From positions 22,566,001-22,630,000 of the forward strand of contig NC_083384.1 of NCBI RefSeq assembly GCF_031755915.1: a stretch of 64,000 bases of DNA, in the 5' to 3' direction. The position numbers and the translations under genes were made by a program. Below, in pieces: positions 12,195 to 25,138 of this stretch. The notes under the pieces are model-generated. The model did not search any database. It saw only the letters and a list, made by a program, of their open reading frames with translations, and had not been told where the DNA came from. Positions within the stretch are counted from its first letter, which is position 1; every line of letters starts with the position of its first letter. The DNA comes from Ziziphus jujuba (lineage: Eukaryota > Streptophyta > Magnoliopsida > Rosales > Rhamnaceae).

Positions 12195-14776
12195 TTGTTA
12201 TTGTTGTACTTGGTTGATTTGGAGTTTCTGTATTTGTATTTGCTTATTTACTCATAAGTGTATTGAGGCTAAGTATGACTTGTACTAAAACTTTAATGGG
12301 TTTTAATTATATTTTGTTTTGAAGTTAAGTAGTATTGGAGATATTGGACTTGTAACCGGTAACTATAAGCATGATGGATTAATGTTTTAGTACTTAATGG
12401 TTAAGATTTTTATGATTGGAATTACATGGTTTTCAAAGTTGTTAAGGTCTTTCCTTATCTGGCGTTGCAAAGGGCATTCCAAAAATGTGAGCAGGTTAGC
12501 ATCTTCATTGTGCAACATGAACTTCTACATTAAAATTGACCCAGAAATCTTCCATAATAAGCAATATGTGCTTGATGATTAAATTATCCATGAAATATCA
12601 ATCAACATCCAAATTTTCATGGCCAAAAAAGCCAGATGCACTCGAACGGAGGAAATTTTTGGCCAGGCATGATTTTCCAATCAAAAATGATTTCTTTAGA
12701 TTTTGGTCATTTCAAGCTGTTGGTTTGGTCCTTCCACCTCCTACCCCCTCAACCCTCTTCCTCCCCTTGCATCCTTATTTTGGACACTATGAATTAAAAT
12801 ATGATGTTTGCTTGGCTTAATTCCTCATTGTTTGGGAGATCTTACAACTTTAATTTTAACCAACATTTTCGATACATTCTCCCGTCACTGTTGACGTTTT
12901 TGTACCAAGGTGAACTTACCAACTTTTTATCCATTCCACCAACATCAATTTGGTATATGATTTGTTAATTATGGGCAATTTTTGAGTATAATTCCATTTT
13001 TAAGCGAATTAGTTAAATACTATGTAAATTTGGACTGTGCTTAAACAATCTATGATCAAATTGATATTGGGAATGTATATTTCTAAATGGTATTAGGACC
13101 CATTAAAAAATTCAATTTTATAAAATTTGCCTTAGGGTGAAAAATCCTAATTTTTAGTATTGAGTTCTAAAGCTTTCCATATAATTAGACCTTTTTATGT
13201 CCAATTTATGTAATCTCAGAGTTCTATATGTTATTTTAAAACTTTTAGTATGCAGCATTGTACTTAGTTTAATTAGGATTTTTCATAGAACTGATTAATG
13301 ACATCAAACTATTATTGATTCATCATCTTCGACATCATTGTTGTCTGTCTCACTATCATGCTCTAATACTAATTGTCTCAGTTTAACTTTTGAGGCATTT
13401 AAAGTGAATTGTGCAGTGCTTATTGATCCCATGTGAGTAGTGAGCAACTATCAATGATTCTAACTTACAAGTAACCCCTATGATATTAGAATTATGCAAT
13501 TACAAAGCAAAAATCAAACAGGTAACAATAAATAATATGAAATAGGACAATTACACAAAGCAACAAAGTGATTGAACGAGTTCATTTGCTTGATTACTCA
13601 AATTACTTACTAGTTGAAGGTTACAAGTTATTAGTTGAAGTCTGGATAATTATAGGATTTGAACTTCAATAAATTGAAAATGGAAGAGTTAAATTACAAT
13701 AAATTGAAATAAATTATATTTTAATATCATTCATATATGAGCTATATGGTGAAGTGAGGTAGGCTCAATTAATAAGTCACTCACATTTACAATTAGAGAT
13801 CATGGGTTTGAGATACCGAGAAGAGGTGTGAAATTATTTTAAATTATAAATGAAAAATGTATGAGCTATCTGAACTCTTAACTATTATTAGTTCAATTCA
13901 ACAAAATTGTAATAAATTATAAATTGAGAACTTAAATTGCAACTAATTAAAAATTAAGGATGAAAATGCAATTGCTTCAAATTAGAAGGTAATATAATGT
14001 CACTATATATATATTTTTTAATAGGAATGGGGGCTACTATTAGATCAACTTCACTTGATTATAGAGGAAAATTAAAATTTACGAACTTTTTTCTTTGATG
14101 AGAAATGCATTAATATAATTTAATTTATTATATATTTTACTTTTGCATATGCTATTAAGTTATCGTTGGTTTTTTTATTTCCTATGTTTATATGCACATT
14201 ATTTTAATTATGTGATTTTTGTCTTTAGAATGATTAATTTTTTTATAAAAAATTTGAAGAGAAAATAAATAGGACAGGAATTGTATTATTAAAAGTTCAA
14301 TCTTAACTTTTCATTTGACATTTATTTTTACTGCATATTTTATCTTGGTTTTTAAATTAAGTTAATCAAATAATTTATAGTTTTACAAATTTTAAAGTGA
14401 AATTAATTAATAATTTTTTTGCCATTTACTTTTATCTCATATATTTATATATATGTTATATCAATTATGATCTAATAGACTATATAGCTCATCTTATGGT
14501 GGATTTCGTAGCAATAGAATTAGCAAATAACGATTGACAACATTAATTTAAAGCATTTATATTTATTTTTATTTTAAATACTAAAAATTTATTGTAAGAA
14601 AATAAACTCTTTAATTATAATCATTTAAATTACACACATACTTTAGAAATTTCACTAAAATTTTCTTTTAAAAAATAAAAATTTTATGCATTCTTTGTTT
14701 TGCGGTCCATTAGTATCGTACCATACCATGAGGTAAGCTATGCAGTTGAATAGATCAATATATATATATATATATA
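12195..14776. other. AT-rich non-coding DNA
   Basis: Short ORFs at 12397-12820 show no recognisable domain. From 13500 to 14756 the DNA is very AT-rich with scattered short direct repeats (for example two related sentences around 13680-13730 and 13900-13960). Nothing identifiable as a gene or RNA is visible. Confidence 0.45.
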
Positions 14777-14937
14777 CACTCCGTCTATGGTGCGGATGGT
14801 CCTCATGCGGATCATAGTATTGATGACGATTTTTTATAATATTGGTAACGATTTTATAAAAAATCGTCGTTAATACTATGAAAAATCGTCACCAATACTA
14901 GGGTCCTCATACGGACCGTCCTCACCATAGAATTTCC

Positions 14938-14938
<1 letters not shown>
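14777..14938 (+). mobile_element. Fold-back MITE inserted in an (AT)n tract, copy 1
   Basis: The sequence from CTATGGTGCGGATGG (14785) to CCATAG (14930) is an imperfect palindrome. Arms of about 50 bp match at roughly 85% of positions and meet around an AT-rich centre. Both sides are (TA)n runs, as expected for an element that targets TA. A related copy lies at 52106-52199 in the opposite orientation. There is no coding capacity, so it is a non-autonomous element. Confidence 0.7.
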
Positions 14939-14971
<33 letters not shown>

Positions 14972-15183
14972 GTATATAGTTTTTTAGAGGTAAAAGTGAT
15001 GATTTAATTTATTAAACATATGTATTATTGACGTATCTTATTAATATATATTTTAGGTATTTTGCCTTTTGTAAAATAAATGAGGAGTGGTTTATGGTAT
15101 TAATAAAAAGATAGGACATTTAAATTAAGAGACAAGTTATGGATTTTGTAATACGTGTATATGTATATATATATATATATATA

Positions 15184-15215
<32 letters not shown>
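14939..15215. repeat. (AT)n microsatellites
   Basis: Runs of alternating A and T flank the MITE (14757-14776 and 14938-14966) and recur at 15163-15213. Similar tracts occur at 18731-18760, 26659-26682, 28511-28536, 56307-56322, 58275-58307 and 62523-62542. They are typical simple repeats of plant intergenic DNA. Confidence 0.85.
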
Positions 15216-15219
<4 letters not shown>

Positions 15220-17838
15220 GTTTTTTAAAGGTAAAATTAATGAGTCTATTTCTTATACATTTGTTCTTACGAAATTAGCCTAGCTAGTGATTAAAACTAT
15301 TGCTTCTTTGGATAATAACCGAATCTTCTTACTCCCGATATAAAAGTAAAACATATGTATTATTGGCAATACTTTATTAATAAATGTTTCAGGTATTAAT
15401 TTAAAAAATGATATTTGAATTAAGTGAGAAGTTATGGGTTTTTTTAATTTGTTTAATTGATTTCTTTTTATTTAGAAAAATAAAATTGATCAAAAAATAA
15501 ATGTATAGCTTACTGTTAGTAATATTTTTTTGTTTATATTCATATTTTTTTCATTTAAATTTCCTTTATATGCTCAAATGTATTTATTCTATTAACAAAC
15601 ATGATATTTACATTATTTTAAAAAGAATAAATGAAGTTTTATTAATTTAATCTATCAACAATTTTAGGCTACGGTTGATATACAGAATAAATATTTCTTT
15701 AAAAATAAAAATAGTCATTCATTGGAATAGAAAATAGAAAAATAAATGATAATTCCTATTTACATGTTCAGTAAAAATATTGACTTAAATACGTGATAAT
15801 AAATGTAAATCTAAACATAATAAGGATATTTCAAAATTTATATAGATTAAAACATAGGAATAATAATTCTAAAATTTTAAAAAGGAATCGCTAGTCTTTC
15901 AAATAAATACATGTATTTTTCTGAAATAACTATTGTCAAATTCAAAATTTTATAAAACATAGAAAAAAATAAATTTATGAAGTAGGTATTCTATTTTTAT
16001 ATTTATTTCATAAACCAAAGTATCAAATTGTTAATTAAAATATTATTGAGAATTTTTTTATTATTGCAACTTTTTTTCCGATAAGAATTTAAGAGCCGAG
16101 GTTTAAACCTTGGAGCTGAAGATCTATTATTAGTGGTTTTAAAATATTGGTATTTTTAAAATTTAAGAGGACGAAGATGATTGCCTTAAAATCTTATATA
16201 CAACAAAGATAAACTAGTTTTTTTGGGTAATAAAACAACGATAAACTAGTTGTTTCATAAGAATATTATATTAGGACCGCTTAAAATTTGAGTTAATTAC
16301 AATTTAATTTTTTATATTTTAAAAGTTATAACTAATATCTTTGAAAGAGTCTGAATAATGTTATTTTAAAAGATGTAAATAAAATAATAGGAGAACATAT
16401 GATAATATTTTAAAATCTAAATAGAAATTAATGATTTTTTTGAAACTAGAAGAACTAAGTTATATTGAAGTTAAAACCTTAGAAGAGATGGATGTAACTA
16501 ACCCTTATTTCAATATTTTATTATTATTATTATTATTTTTTGGTTATAAAAGTTATTCTAATAGGTTTGAATTTTATACAGGACTAAATTGATTTTTTTA
16601 CTAGTCAAACAATTACTTCTAACTTTCGAACAAAAATAAAAGAAGAGGGGGGGGGGGGGGGGGGGCAGCCAATTTTGTAAGTTTTTAATTATATTTTACT
16701 ACCTACCACCTGCAAGTCACGTACATAGCATAAACCACCATTAGCCTAAATAAATTAAATATTTTTTAGCGAGAAATTAAATAAATATCAAATTGGAATA
16801 AATTTAGAGGGTTTTTAATATGATAAAGATATATATTTATATTTTTTTGACATAATATGATGGGGACTTTTTTTCTTTTCTTTTTTGCTGAAAAATATGA
16901 TGAGGACTTTGTCATGATTTTTGAGAACGAAGAATTTCATTTGGGCTCTTTCCATTTTGGTTTTATTATCTTTAAATTCTATATGTTTGAAAATTTATCA
17001 CTTAGATCCACATATTAATTTTTGATGGTTTATTTTAATAGTTAAAAATTATAATTGAATTTTCATAACTATTTAATAATAAAATATTAATAATTGAATT
17101 TTCATAATTATTCAATAATAAAATATTAATTTTTAACCTTCGATAAATCGTTAGCTATTAAAATTTATATGTATATATAAAAATTAAAGAAATCTTTAAT
17201 GATAATATTTTAAAATTGTGGGGTTTAATATAGTTATTGTAAAATTGAACGGGTTCAAATGGAATTTGTTCTTTAGAGAATGATTTTATGTGATCTTATG
17301 AAATCAACTAGCTAGTATTTTAATTTTTTTGTTGGAGAAACAACTAATTAGTATTTGATTGAATCTTTTAAAGTTAATTATTTTTATTATTTTTTCCTAT
17401 ATGGTAGCCGATATTACTAATCTTTCGTTCTAAATCGTTTATAAAATTTTTATCATATCAAAATTGTAAAAAATTTAATTAATTTATTGAGTTTCAAAAA
17501 TAAAAACAAAAACTGTAGTTATTCGAAATTAGAAAGTATTAAACAAGAAGCATCCAAATAAAAATAAATAAATAAATTAAAAAAAACAAAAAAAACAAAA
17601 AAACACTAGAAGTGCACTATGAACGGATCATTGATCTTATTATATCTTATATTTCATTTGGAAATGTGAACCCTATATTCCAATGAGGCCAAAACCTACT
17701 AATAGTAATGGTAGTAGTAGGAGTAGAAAGTAGGATAGAGCAATAGAAATAATCGTATAGGAGTGAAAGTGAGCCAAACCTAAAAATAGTTGAGAGGAGA
17801 AGAGAGGTGTTAGAGTTTGGACATTTATTTATTTATTT
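15216..17838. other. AT-rich non-coding DNA with a G19 homopolymer
   Basis: No gene is seen. A run of 19 G occurs at 16647-16665. Two adjacent copies of a roughly 50-bp unit containing ATTGAATTTTCATAA lie near 17050-17120. Confidence 0.5.
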
Positions 17839-18284
17839 TCAGGAAGATAAGGTGAGTTTGGTAATGTACATAAATGTGGGTAATCTTCTTGGAAGATAGA
17901 CCAAAGATCTTGTTGTCCCCACTTTCTCCATCCATTTTCTAACCCTCGTACCCATCGACGCAATATACATATCCCATGCGCAACACCAAATGCGCTTTTT
18001 GCGTTGTTGGTTTTGTTGCTGTTGGTACATCAAAATTGGACACTTGCATGATCGAGTACTGTGTGATTTCCCATCTCTCTTCTGTTAAATATATTTGCTG
18101 GCACATCAAGGAAATTCGATCCGGTATCTTTATGGGGGTGTGCCAGTCTACCAAATGTTTTTGTGTCCTATCTTCAGGCACTGTCCTAGCTAGAGGTCAC
18201 CACATTGCCTCCATATATTCCAATTCTTTTTATTACCAATATATAGATATATATAGGTTCCAATTCTTCTTTTTTTTTCTTTAG
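17839..18284. other. Relatively GC-richer stretch with overlapping ORFs on both strands, unidentified
   Basis: This is the only part of the 10-22 kb interval with clearly lower AT content. It has overlapping ORFs of 102 codons (plus, 17976-18284), 80 codons (minus, 17939-18181) and 64 codons (minus, 17839-18033). None shows a motif I recognise, and overlapping ORFs on both strands argue against coding. It could be low-copy host DNA such as a promoter, a non-coding transcript or an exon fragment. Confidence 0.3.
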
Positions 18285-18727
18285 CATTTTTAGTTTTTTT
18301 TTTTTCCAGATGGTAATTGTTATTATACTTGTAATTTTAACCTGTCAGGTGAAGAAATCCATAATAATTGCATGAGGGAGTAAGTTCCGTGCAATGTACC
18401 CGTTCACACCTTGAGGTCGTAGGTTCCATGCGCTTTAGTTCCATTTAAATTCACTTAAATCAGAAAATTATCGCAATCTTGATTAAAAAAACAAAAATAA
18501 ATAATTGCATTTGGAGTTTAAATACCTTTCAAACAATATATGCTATATTCACGAAAAAAAGAAAAACAAAATATTTATCATGTATACTTATAAAGAAACA
18601 TTATTTATTACCGTTTGTGAAAAATAGGAGTAAGAATAAATCAATTTTGATACATTAAACCAATTGAACCAGATTAATTTGTTTTTTTTTTTTTTTTCAT
18701 AATCAATTCCTAAAGCGAGCCAACCCA

Positions 18728-18765
<38 letters not shown>

Positions 18766-21700
18766 TTAAAATTGTTACTATAATTAATTATATTTTTAAT
18801 ATTCGTTTATGTTTTTAAAATATTAAGTTATTAGTAAAATTAAACTCAATTTATTAAAAAGAAACTAATATTTTTTTAATATTAAAAAATTTAAAAAAAG
18901 GTATTGGACTAAAATCCAAACCTACCAACCGAACTGAGTTGAACAGATATTGGTCAGTTTAGTTTGGTTCAGTGTCTCCAGTTGGTTTAAAAAGAAAAAA
19001 GGGGCTAAAAAATGATTGAATTGAACCAACATCTACCTGTGATGAGAGAGCACCAGTGCAATCTATACATTATTTGGCAATTTAATTAGGTATTCCAATA
19101 ACGTTCACTTTTCTATAACATTTTTACCAGGATAAATTATATTAAACTCTCTAGGAAATCTTTTAAAACTATTAAAATCTCAACTATGATTGTGTAATAT
19201 ACATTTCCCCCTTGAAACTGATGAAATGCTCAAAATCATCTTAATTTAGCAAAAATACCGTTTTTGCATATCAATGATAATGTTTTTTTTTAAATAATTT
19301 AATCCAAACTTTTTATTATTATTTAGGAATATCAAAATATTATTTAATATTTGGATCATTTTGTAATAATATATTTTTTTTCAAAAAATATTAAAAATAT
19401 ATTTTCTTCATTAATATTAAAAATAATATTTTCATAAAAAATATTAGTAATAATATTTAATATTAATTAACTGATTGTGTTCATTATGGAAATTATTAAG
19501 TAATTTTAAATCTTAAGATTTTATAAATTTTTTATAAGGATAATTTTGTCTTGGTGCATGCTTAAGTTTTTAGTAGTTTGAGAAGGTTTTTGAAATACGA
19601 TAATAAAGTGTTTGAGCAGTGATAATGTCAGTGGTAATCTAAAATTCTCTAGAAAAGTAAAATTTTTTTTTATTTGGATAATTTTTAAAAGAAAAATTTG
19701 TGTGCTCCTGTAGAAAATAAATCTCCATTGAGAGAAAAAATAATTTTAAAATTTTTTGAAAAATTGATTTTATATATTTTTTAAATATAAATTTATTATT
19801 TAATTTTAATATATAAATTTATTTAATTACTTATAAATTTTATTTTTTTTATATAAAATAAATCTTTAAAAAATTCATTCTTAAAAAATTAAATTTCAAA
19901 GAATTAATTGTTAAAAATCAATTTTTATCAATATTTTTCCATTTACTAAACAGAACATTACTTCCTAGCGTTAAAATTGTTAAGAAAATTGTGTATAATT
20001 TGTCCTGTTTATTATTAAAAAAATAATATATAACTAAATACAGGTAACCGATATATACCATTTTACGATAGACTGCACCGGTACTTATCACCAGCTGTAC
20101 GAAATGGCAAAAAGTGATATTTAGGTTCCTGAAATTTGTAAAATCATCATATTATCATTAAGCTTTAAAAAATATATATATATATATGCTTTTTGTCGTA
20201 ACTATAGTTTAAAAAATATTGCTTTCTAGCAAAAAATAAAATAAAATAAAAGTCAGAAAATGTTGCTTTTTATACTGTTTGCTTAAAAAAATATATTTTA
20301 TTGCTATATGTGCCAAAATAAATAAATAATCATATATATAAAATAAATATCATTTACTAGCCTTTCAACGTATTCAGGAAAAAGTATGTCTACATTTTTT
20401 TAACATGTCTTATGGTGAAGATAATAATATAATATTTGTTTTGTTACATCAAAGCAAAATATACATTTTATAAGTCAACATAGCAAAAAACATCTTTTTT
20501 CCCAAAAAAAAACTATAGTTAATTGTAGGAGTATTAGTAGAATTTTTTTTTTTTTTTGGTAGTTACGAGTATTAAGTAGATTGTACAAAACTAAAAGGTC
20601 TTATTCGCAGTTAAATAAAATATATATAAAAAAAAAAAACTTGAAGTTTTAGATGACACTTTTCTTAGACGAGTTATGGGTAACTTTCCTAATTTTCCGT
20701 CTAAAATTACTGAATGTGCTAGATTTTCTAGTTTGGATGTTGGACCTAACAAGCATGCCACTGAGCAATGCTAGCTAGCTGGTTCCCAGCTTATTCTCTT
20801 TGACAGTAGGCGGCCATTTCCATGCTGTCTCTCCGAGTCCCTATAATACTGTTTGGGTTTTGAGGGAAAAAGTTTGTGCTTTTCCAATAGAGAGCGAGTT
20901 CTCACATCACCAATATAAAAAGACCACCAAAAAAAAAAACTCTTTTGACGGAATTATCATAGAGCTGGCTTACTCCTACGAGTTATTTATTTTGATGTGC
21001 TATTATGGGATTGTAATTTGTAAGGATAAAAATTATCAGAAACATAATTAAACAATTAAATTGTTGTTTGATGAAGGAGTTGGGTTTTGATTTTGGATTT
21101 TTTATATTTAATTGCGGCTAACTTATTTATTTGACATGCTTGTTAATATTAGCTAAAATTTGTTAAACATTTAAATTAGTTACAATTAATTATAAATTTT
21201 AATGAAAAAAAAATCAAACACAATTTGAAAATGATTTTTGATTTTATATTTGATTTATATATTTTTAAAATTATAGTTATTACAATTTTTTTTTTAAAAA
21301 AACAAAAATTAAAAATCCATTTCGAATTACAAGATTTCATAAATTAATATATCATCTCGAGACAAACAATTAATGGAGTCGAGGAAAGGGGCAGAAAGTT
21401 GCCACGAGAACTTCGAAGCTATTTCTATTCTATTTAGCAATTGTTCTATTTGTTGCCATTATATCTACATTTTGCTATTGTTCACTTGCTTCTCAGCATA
21501 AAAAAGGTTACTTACATTATTATTATTATTATTATTAGTATTTCCAATGAGAAACTTAAAAGGTCGTATTTCTGTTTCTGATCTTTCTTATTTATTATGA
21601 TTATTATTATTATTTTCAAATGATCATCAATATGCTTGCATATAGGAAAATAATTCAACTTTTTTTTTTTTTTTTTTGGATAAATTGAAAAGAGGAATTT

Positions 21701-22476
21701 TAGCACTAGTCACTGCCTTGTTCAAATAGCATATAAGGATTGTTCGAGCAAGGTCCCCAAATTTGGTTTTCATCTTCTTCGTCTTTCCTCAAAATCCTAC
21801 ACTTCACCAGCTCATTTGAACTTGCTTTTTCCTCCATCGTATTTTTGTTCATTTTTCTCATTAAAACAACGTCAAATTCATTAGATCTTCATCGAAGTGT
21901 CATCGATGCTACATTTTTTTCTTGAATTTTTGGCCTTTTTCCTTATTTTCCAATCAGTCAATCTTTCTCTCTCTCCGCTTAGCCGTATCATTTTCTTGGT
22001 TCATTTTTTTCATGCCCATTTGTTTATTTATTTCTTTTATTTATTGATCTATATCATATTTGTTTTTGATGATTTTGCTGATTAAATTTATTTGTTTTTT
22101 AATCTTCATTGTTGATATATGTATATATTTTTTGCTATTAGTTATTTTTTATCCTATTCTGATCTAATTTGTTTAATTATTCTAGTAGGATTTTGCTTAG
22201 GTAATTGTGTTTAATCCTTAAACCTTATCTGGTATCCAAATCTGTTTTTTGGGGCTTCATTTCAAGCCTCTTATTTGTTATTTTTTTTGGATCCTCATTA
22301 ATTTGGGCTAAAAACAAATTGTTTGGGTTTCACTTCAAATTGGGCTTGTTTTAGAATTCTATGTTGCATCAGATTTTTCCTTGGGCCTATATTTCAAGAT
22401 TTTCTCTTAGGCTTGTGTTTCACCTAGTATTTGGGCAACTTTTTAGCATTAGGCCTAGTCTTTCAAGTTTCTTTAT
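18285..22476. other. AT-rich non-coding DNA
   Basis: No gene is seen. Sequence near 20680-20930 is less AT-rich and has CCAATATAAAAAGACC, which resembles a TATA region, but no ORF of note follows. Stretches near 21735-21930 and 22600-22660 read like pyrimidine-rich leaders. Homopolymers and ATT repeats (for example 21519-21537) are common. Confidence 0.4.
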
Positions 22477-23681
22477 GGGGAATTTGATCCAATACCCACC
22501 AAAATGGGTGGGTAATGAAATATATCATTTACGTCTCAAATTTTTTTTATATACCCACCTATTCCTATTTCATCCTTAGTCAAATTAAAAATTACCTACA
22601 TGTTCTTTTGGAGTCTAAGTCGCTGGAAGAGATCTCCATATCTCAATCCTTTGCTGCAAATTAAGGTTTCCCTTCTTCTTGTTACATAGCAATTATTTTA
22701 ACTTCAAATTACTTTAGGCTCTTTTAAAATTATCCAAAAGATTTCTTCCTTTTCTTTCATTTTCAAGTTTGTTTGTCTTCCACATTCATGTTTGTTTGGT
22801 AAGTAAGAAAATACTCTTAAAACTATTGCTCTGCAACCAATCAAACAATTCCTGGTTTAACATTTTATCTTTTCTTTTCCATCTTATGATTCCCTTAATA
22901 GAAGCTGGTATCGCTTGGTAAAAAACCAATTCCAAACTTTTCAACTCAGCAAATTCAATTTCACCACCTTCTTTTGTATCATGATCTGAAATTATTATTA
23001 TTTCAGTCAATACACTTATATTGTTAAACCATAATGATCTTTCCATTTTCTTGCTCTCTATTCAAGGACGTTCAAACCCTCTGTGCACACCCACAATAAC
23101 TGCTACTCACAACTTCATTGAAGGGATCGACCACAACCTTCCACCCAGTCTGATTCACCAACTTACACTTCCATGCTTGATCAACTCACCTGCTCTCCTT
23201 AACCCATCCCCCCGACGCCGAAAACCCGAACCTCCACTCATCTTTCCCCTGAAGAACTCTCCGATAGTTGCATAGCCATTCTCTCTTACTTTTGCTTCCT
23301 CTTTTCTTCATGCTTTGTTAAGGGGAAAATGAAATAGCTTTTCATGTGTATTTTTCGTTTTGATAATTGAAAGGGTAACTTAGGAATATTAAAAATTAAG
23401 AAGGTAAGACAAAAAAATTTGAAAGGAGGTGGTTAGATTCAGGGAAGAAAAAATCAGCAATATGAGCAAAATTTTGGTGAGATTACCGGGTCTCGGAGGT
23501 AGGGGGAAGAAATATTTGTTAGAGGTGTCATGAAAATATCGGTGGTGCCACAAAATTTTGTTGTTGTCGACTAAAATCGATGAAAATTTCAGATTTCCAT
23601 TGGACATTTATGGAAATCCGATGAAAATTTCGATTGCTAGTGGAAATCTAATGGAAATATCAGCTTTCTCTCTATCTCATC

Positions 23682-24843
23682 TGATGTGATTCCGCCCGAG
23701 CCCGCTCAACCGATAACCCTCTGGGGTGATGACTCGATACAGATAAAGACCAGAACAATCACAAGAACTCAAAGTAAGAGATTTATGGACAACTCACAAG
23801 AGCTCAAAGTAAGAGATTTATGGACAACTTGGGAGCATTTATATAGGGGGTAATCAATTCTCAACAGAGCTTGTCCATACTAGAAGATACAAAGTCTATT
23901 CTAAGCATTCAAATGGTGGAAGCCAATACGGACTCGGATAGCGATTTTGGTGCAAATATGGACACCGAACAGCATGAAATAGTTCCAATTCTTTATGGAT
24001 TCAATACATATGTCTAAGAGGATATGGAATCAAGTCAATCCAGCTTCAAAGGCATTTAAAAAGGGGTTGTATGGATAGCTTCAAATTTGGCATTTTTTCG
24101 CTGTATTTGTGCTGGCTTTACTTTATTTTGCTGAGTTGGCTTTTTCTCTCTCTTCCAAGCAAGGGAAACATGTGGGACTTCATGGTCAGCTTATTTGGTA
24201 TCCTACAAAGAATATTGAAGTTGATTTGGAGCTCATATTGGTCAAAGAATGGTCAAAATCAACTTAGTCAAAAAGTTAGTATTTTAGTTTCCTAATTTGA
24301 TTCTACTTTTTGTTTTAGGAAATTACCATTACTTTTTTATTTTTATTTATTTATTTTTTGGAAAATAAGTTTAGGAAAGTTCTTATTTTATTATTTTCAT
24401 TGTAAATTAATTATTTCCTAATCCAAAATAAAGGAATTAATTAATTAGAATTTAGATTTAGGAAAGTAGGAAATTCGGCCACTTTAGGAAAGGTTATTGT
24501 ATGGCCGGTTTTCCTTATGTCTTCTAGGGTTTATTGTGTGACTTTTTCAGTGTATTTAAAGGCTTGTTTTATCAATAATAATCAGTACATTATTCATACA
24601 GAAATTAATTTGTAAGATTGAATTCTCTTTGTTCTTTTAAACACCTAAAAACCATTAGTGAATAAGTGTTTTAGTTTGACTTATCAATAGGACTTCCATC
24701 ACCTATTGTGGCGTCTTCCTTATATACCAAGGTTTTTAATCACAGGTTGGATAGGGGTCAAGGTGATCATTAGAACTTGAATATAATTAGATCTGGGCTA
24801 ATATAATACGGGTTTAGGAGTAGGTCGTCTTACGTTCGTATCA
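23682..24843 (+). repeat. Solo LTR C of the TGAT...ATCA gypsy family
   Basis: Starts TGATGTGATTCCGCCCGAG and ends TTACGTTCGTATCA. The 5-bp target duplication TCATC (23677-23681 and 24844-24848) is perfect. Length is 1162 bp with no internal region. It lies in plus orientation inside the second MULE-like element and therefore inserted later than it. Confidence 0.92.
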
Positions 24844-24972
24844 TCATCTCTTTTCGTCTTTCCAAAGTTTAGTAAAAGCTGAACATAAAAGTCCTTCCTT
24901 AACCCAGCCGAAAACCACCCCATTTTCTTCCTTCCTTAACAACAACCACCACCACGGCACCACCATAATTTT

Positions 24973-25138
24973 GTGATTGCTTTGAGCCTTTGATCGACAA
25001 AGAGAAAGAAAAGGATTTCATTACCCGTGATTGCTTTAAGCCTTTGATCAACAAAGAGAAAGAAGGGGATTTCATTACCTTTAAAGGATCTAAACTACCT
25101 CAAAGACCTGCCTCCTCATATTTATTTCCAAGAAGAGA
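24973..25138 (+). pseudogene. Possible captured plant gene fragment (DUF1639-like), with an internal 54-bp tandem duplication
   Basis: Two 54-bp units (24973-25026 and 25027-25080) encode related 18-residue segments ending EKEKDFIT and EKEGDFIT. They are followed by FKGSKLPQRP. From memory, a segment of this kind (acidic/basic stretch, then DFxTxKGxKLPQRP) occurs in plant DUF1639 proteins; I could not run a search. The similarity stops right after the LPQRP motif, so this would be a small exon piece, as found in Pack-MULEs. The ORF runs 24990-25184 but has no proper gene start. The duplication keeps the frame because 54 is a multiple of three. Confidence 0.4.

Noticed and set aside
13740..13850. 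Possible tRNA-derived SINE (AGGCTCAATT like box A, GGGTTTGAGATAC like box B)
   Set aside because: The boxes are weak matches, no 3' tail or target duplication is visible, and there is no second copy in the window.
18360..18440. Another box-B-like word (GGTCGTAGGTTCCATGC)
   Set aside because: No convincing box A at the right spacing, no cloverleaf, and no element ends.
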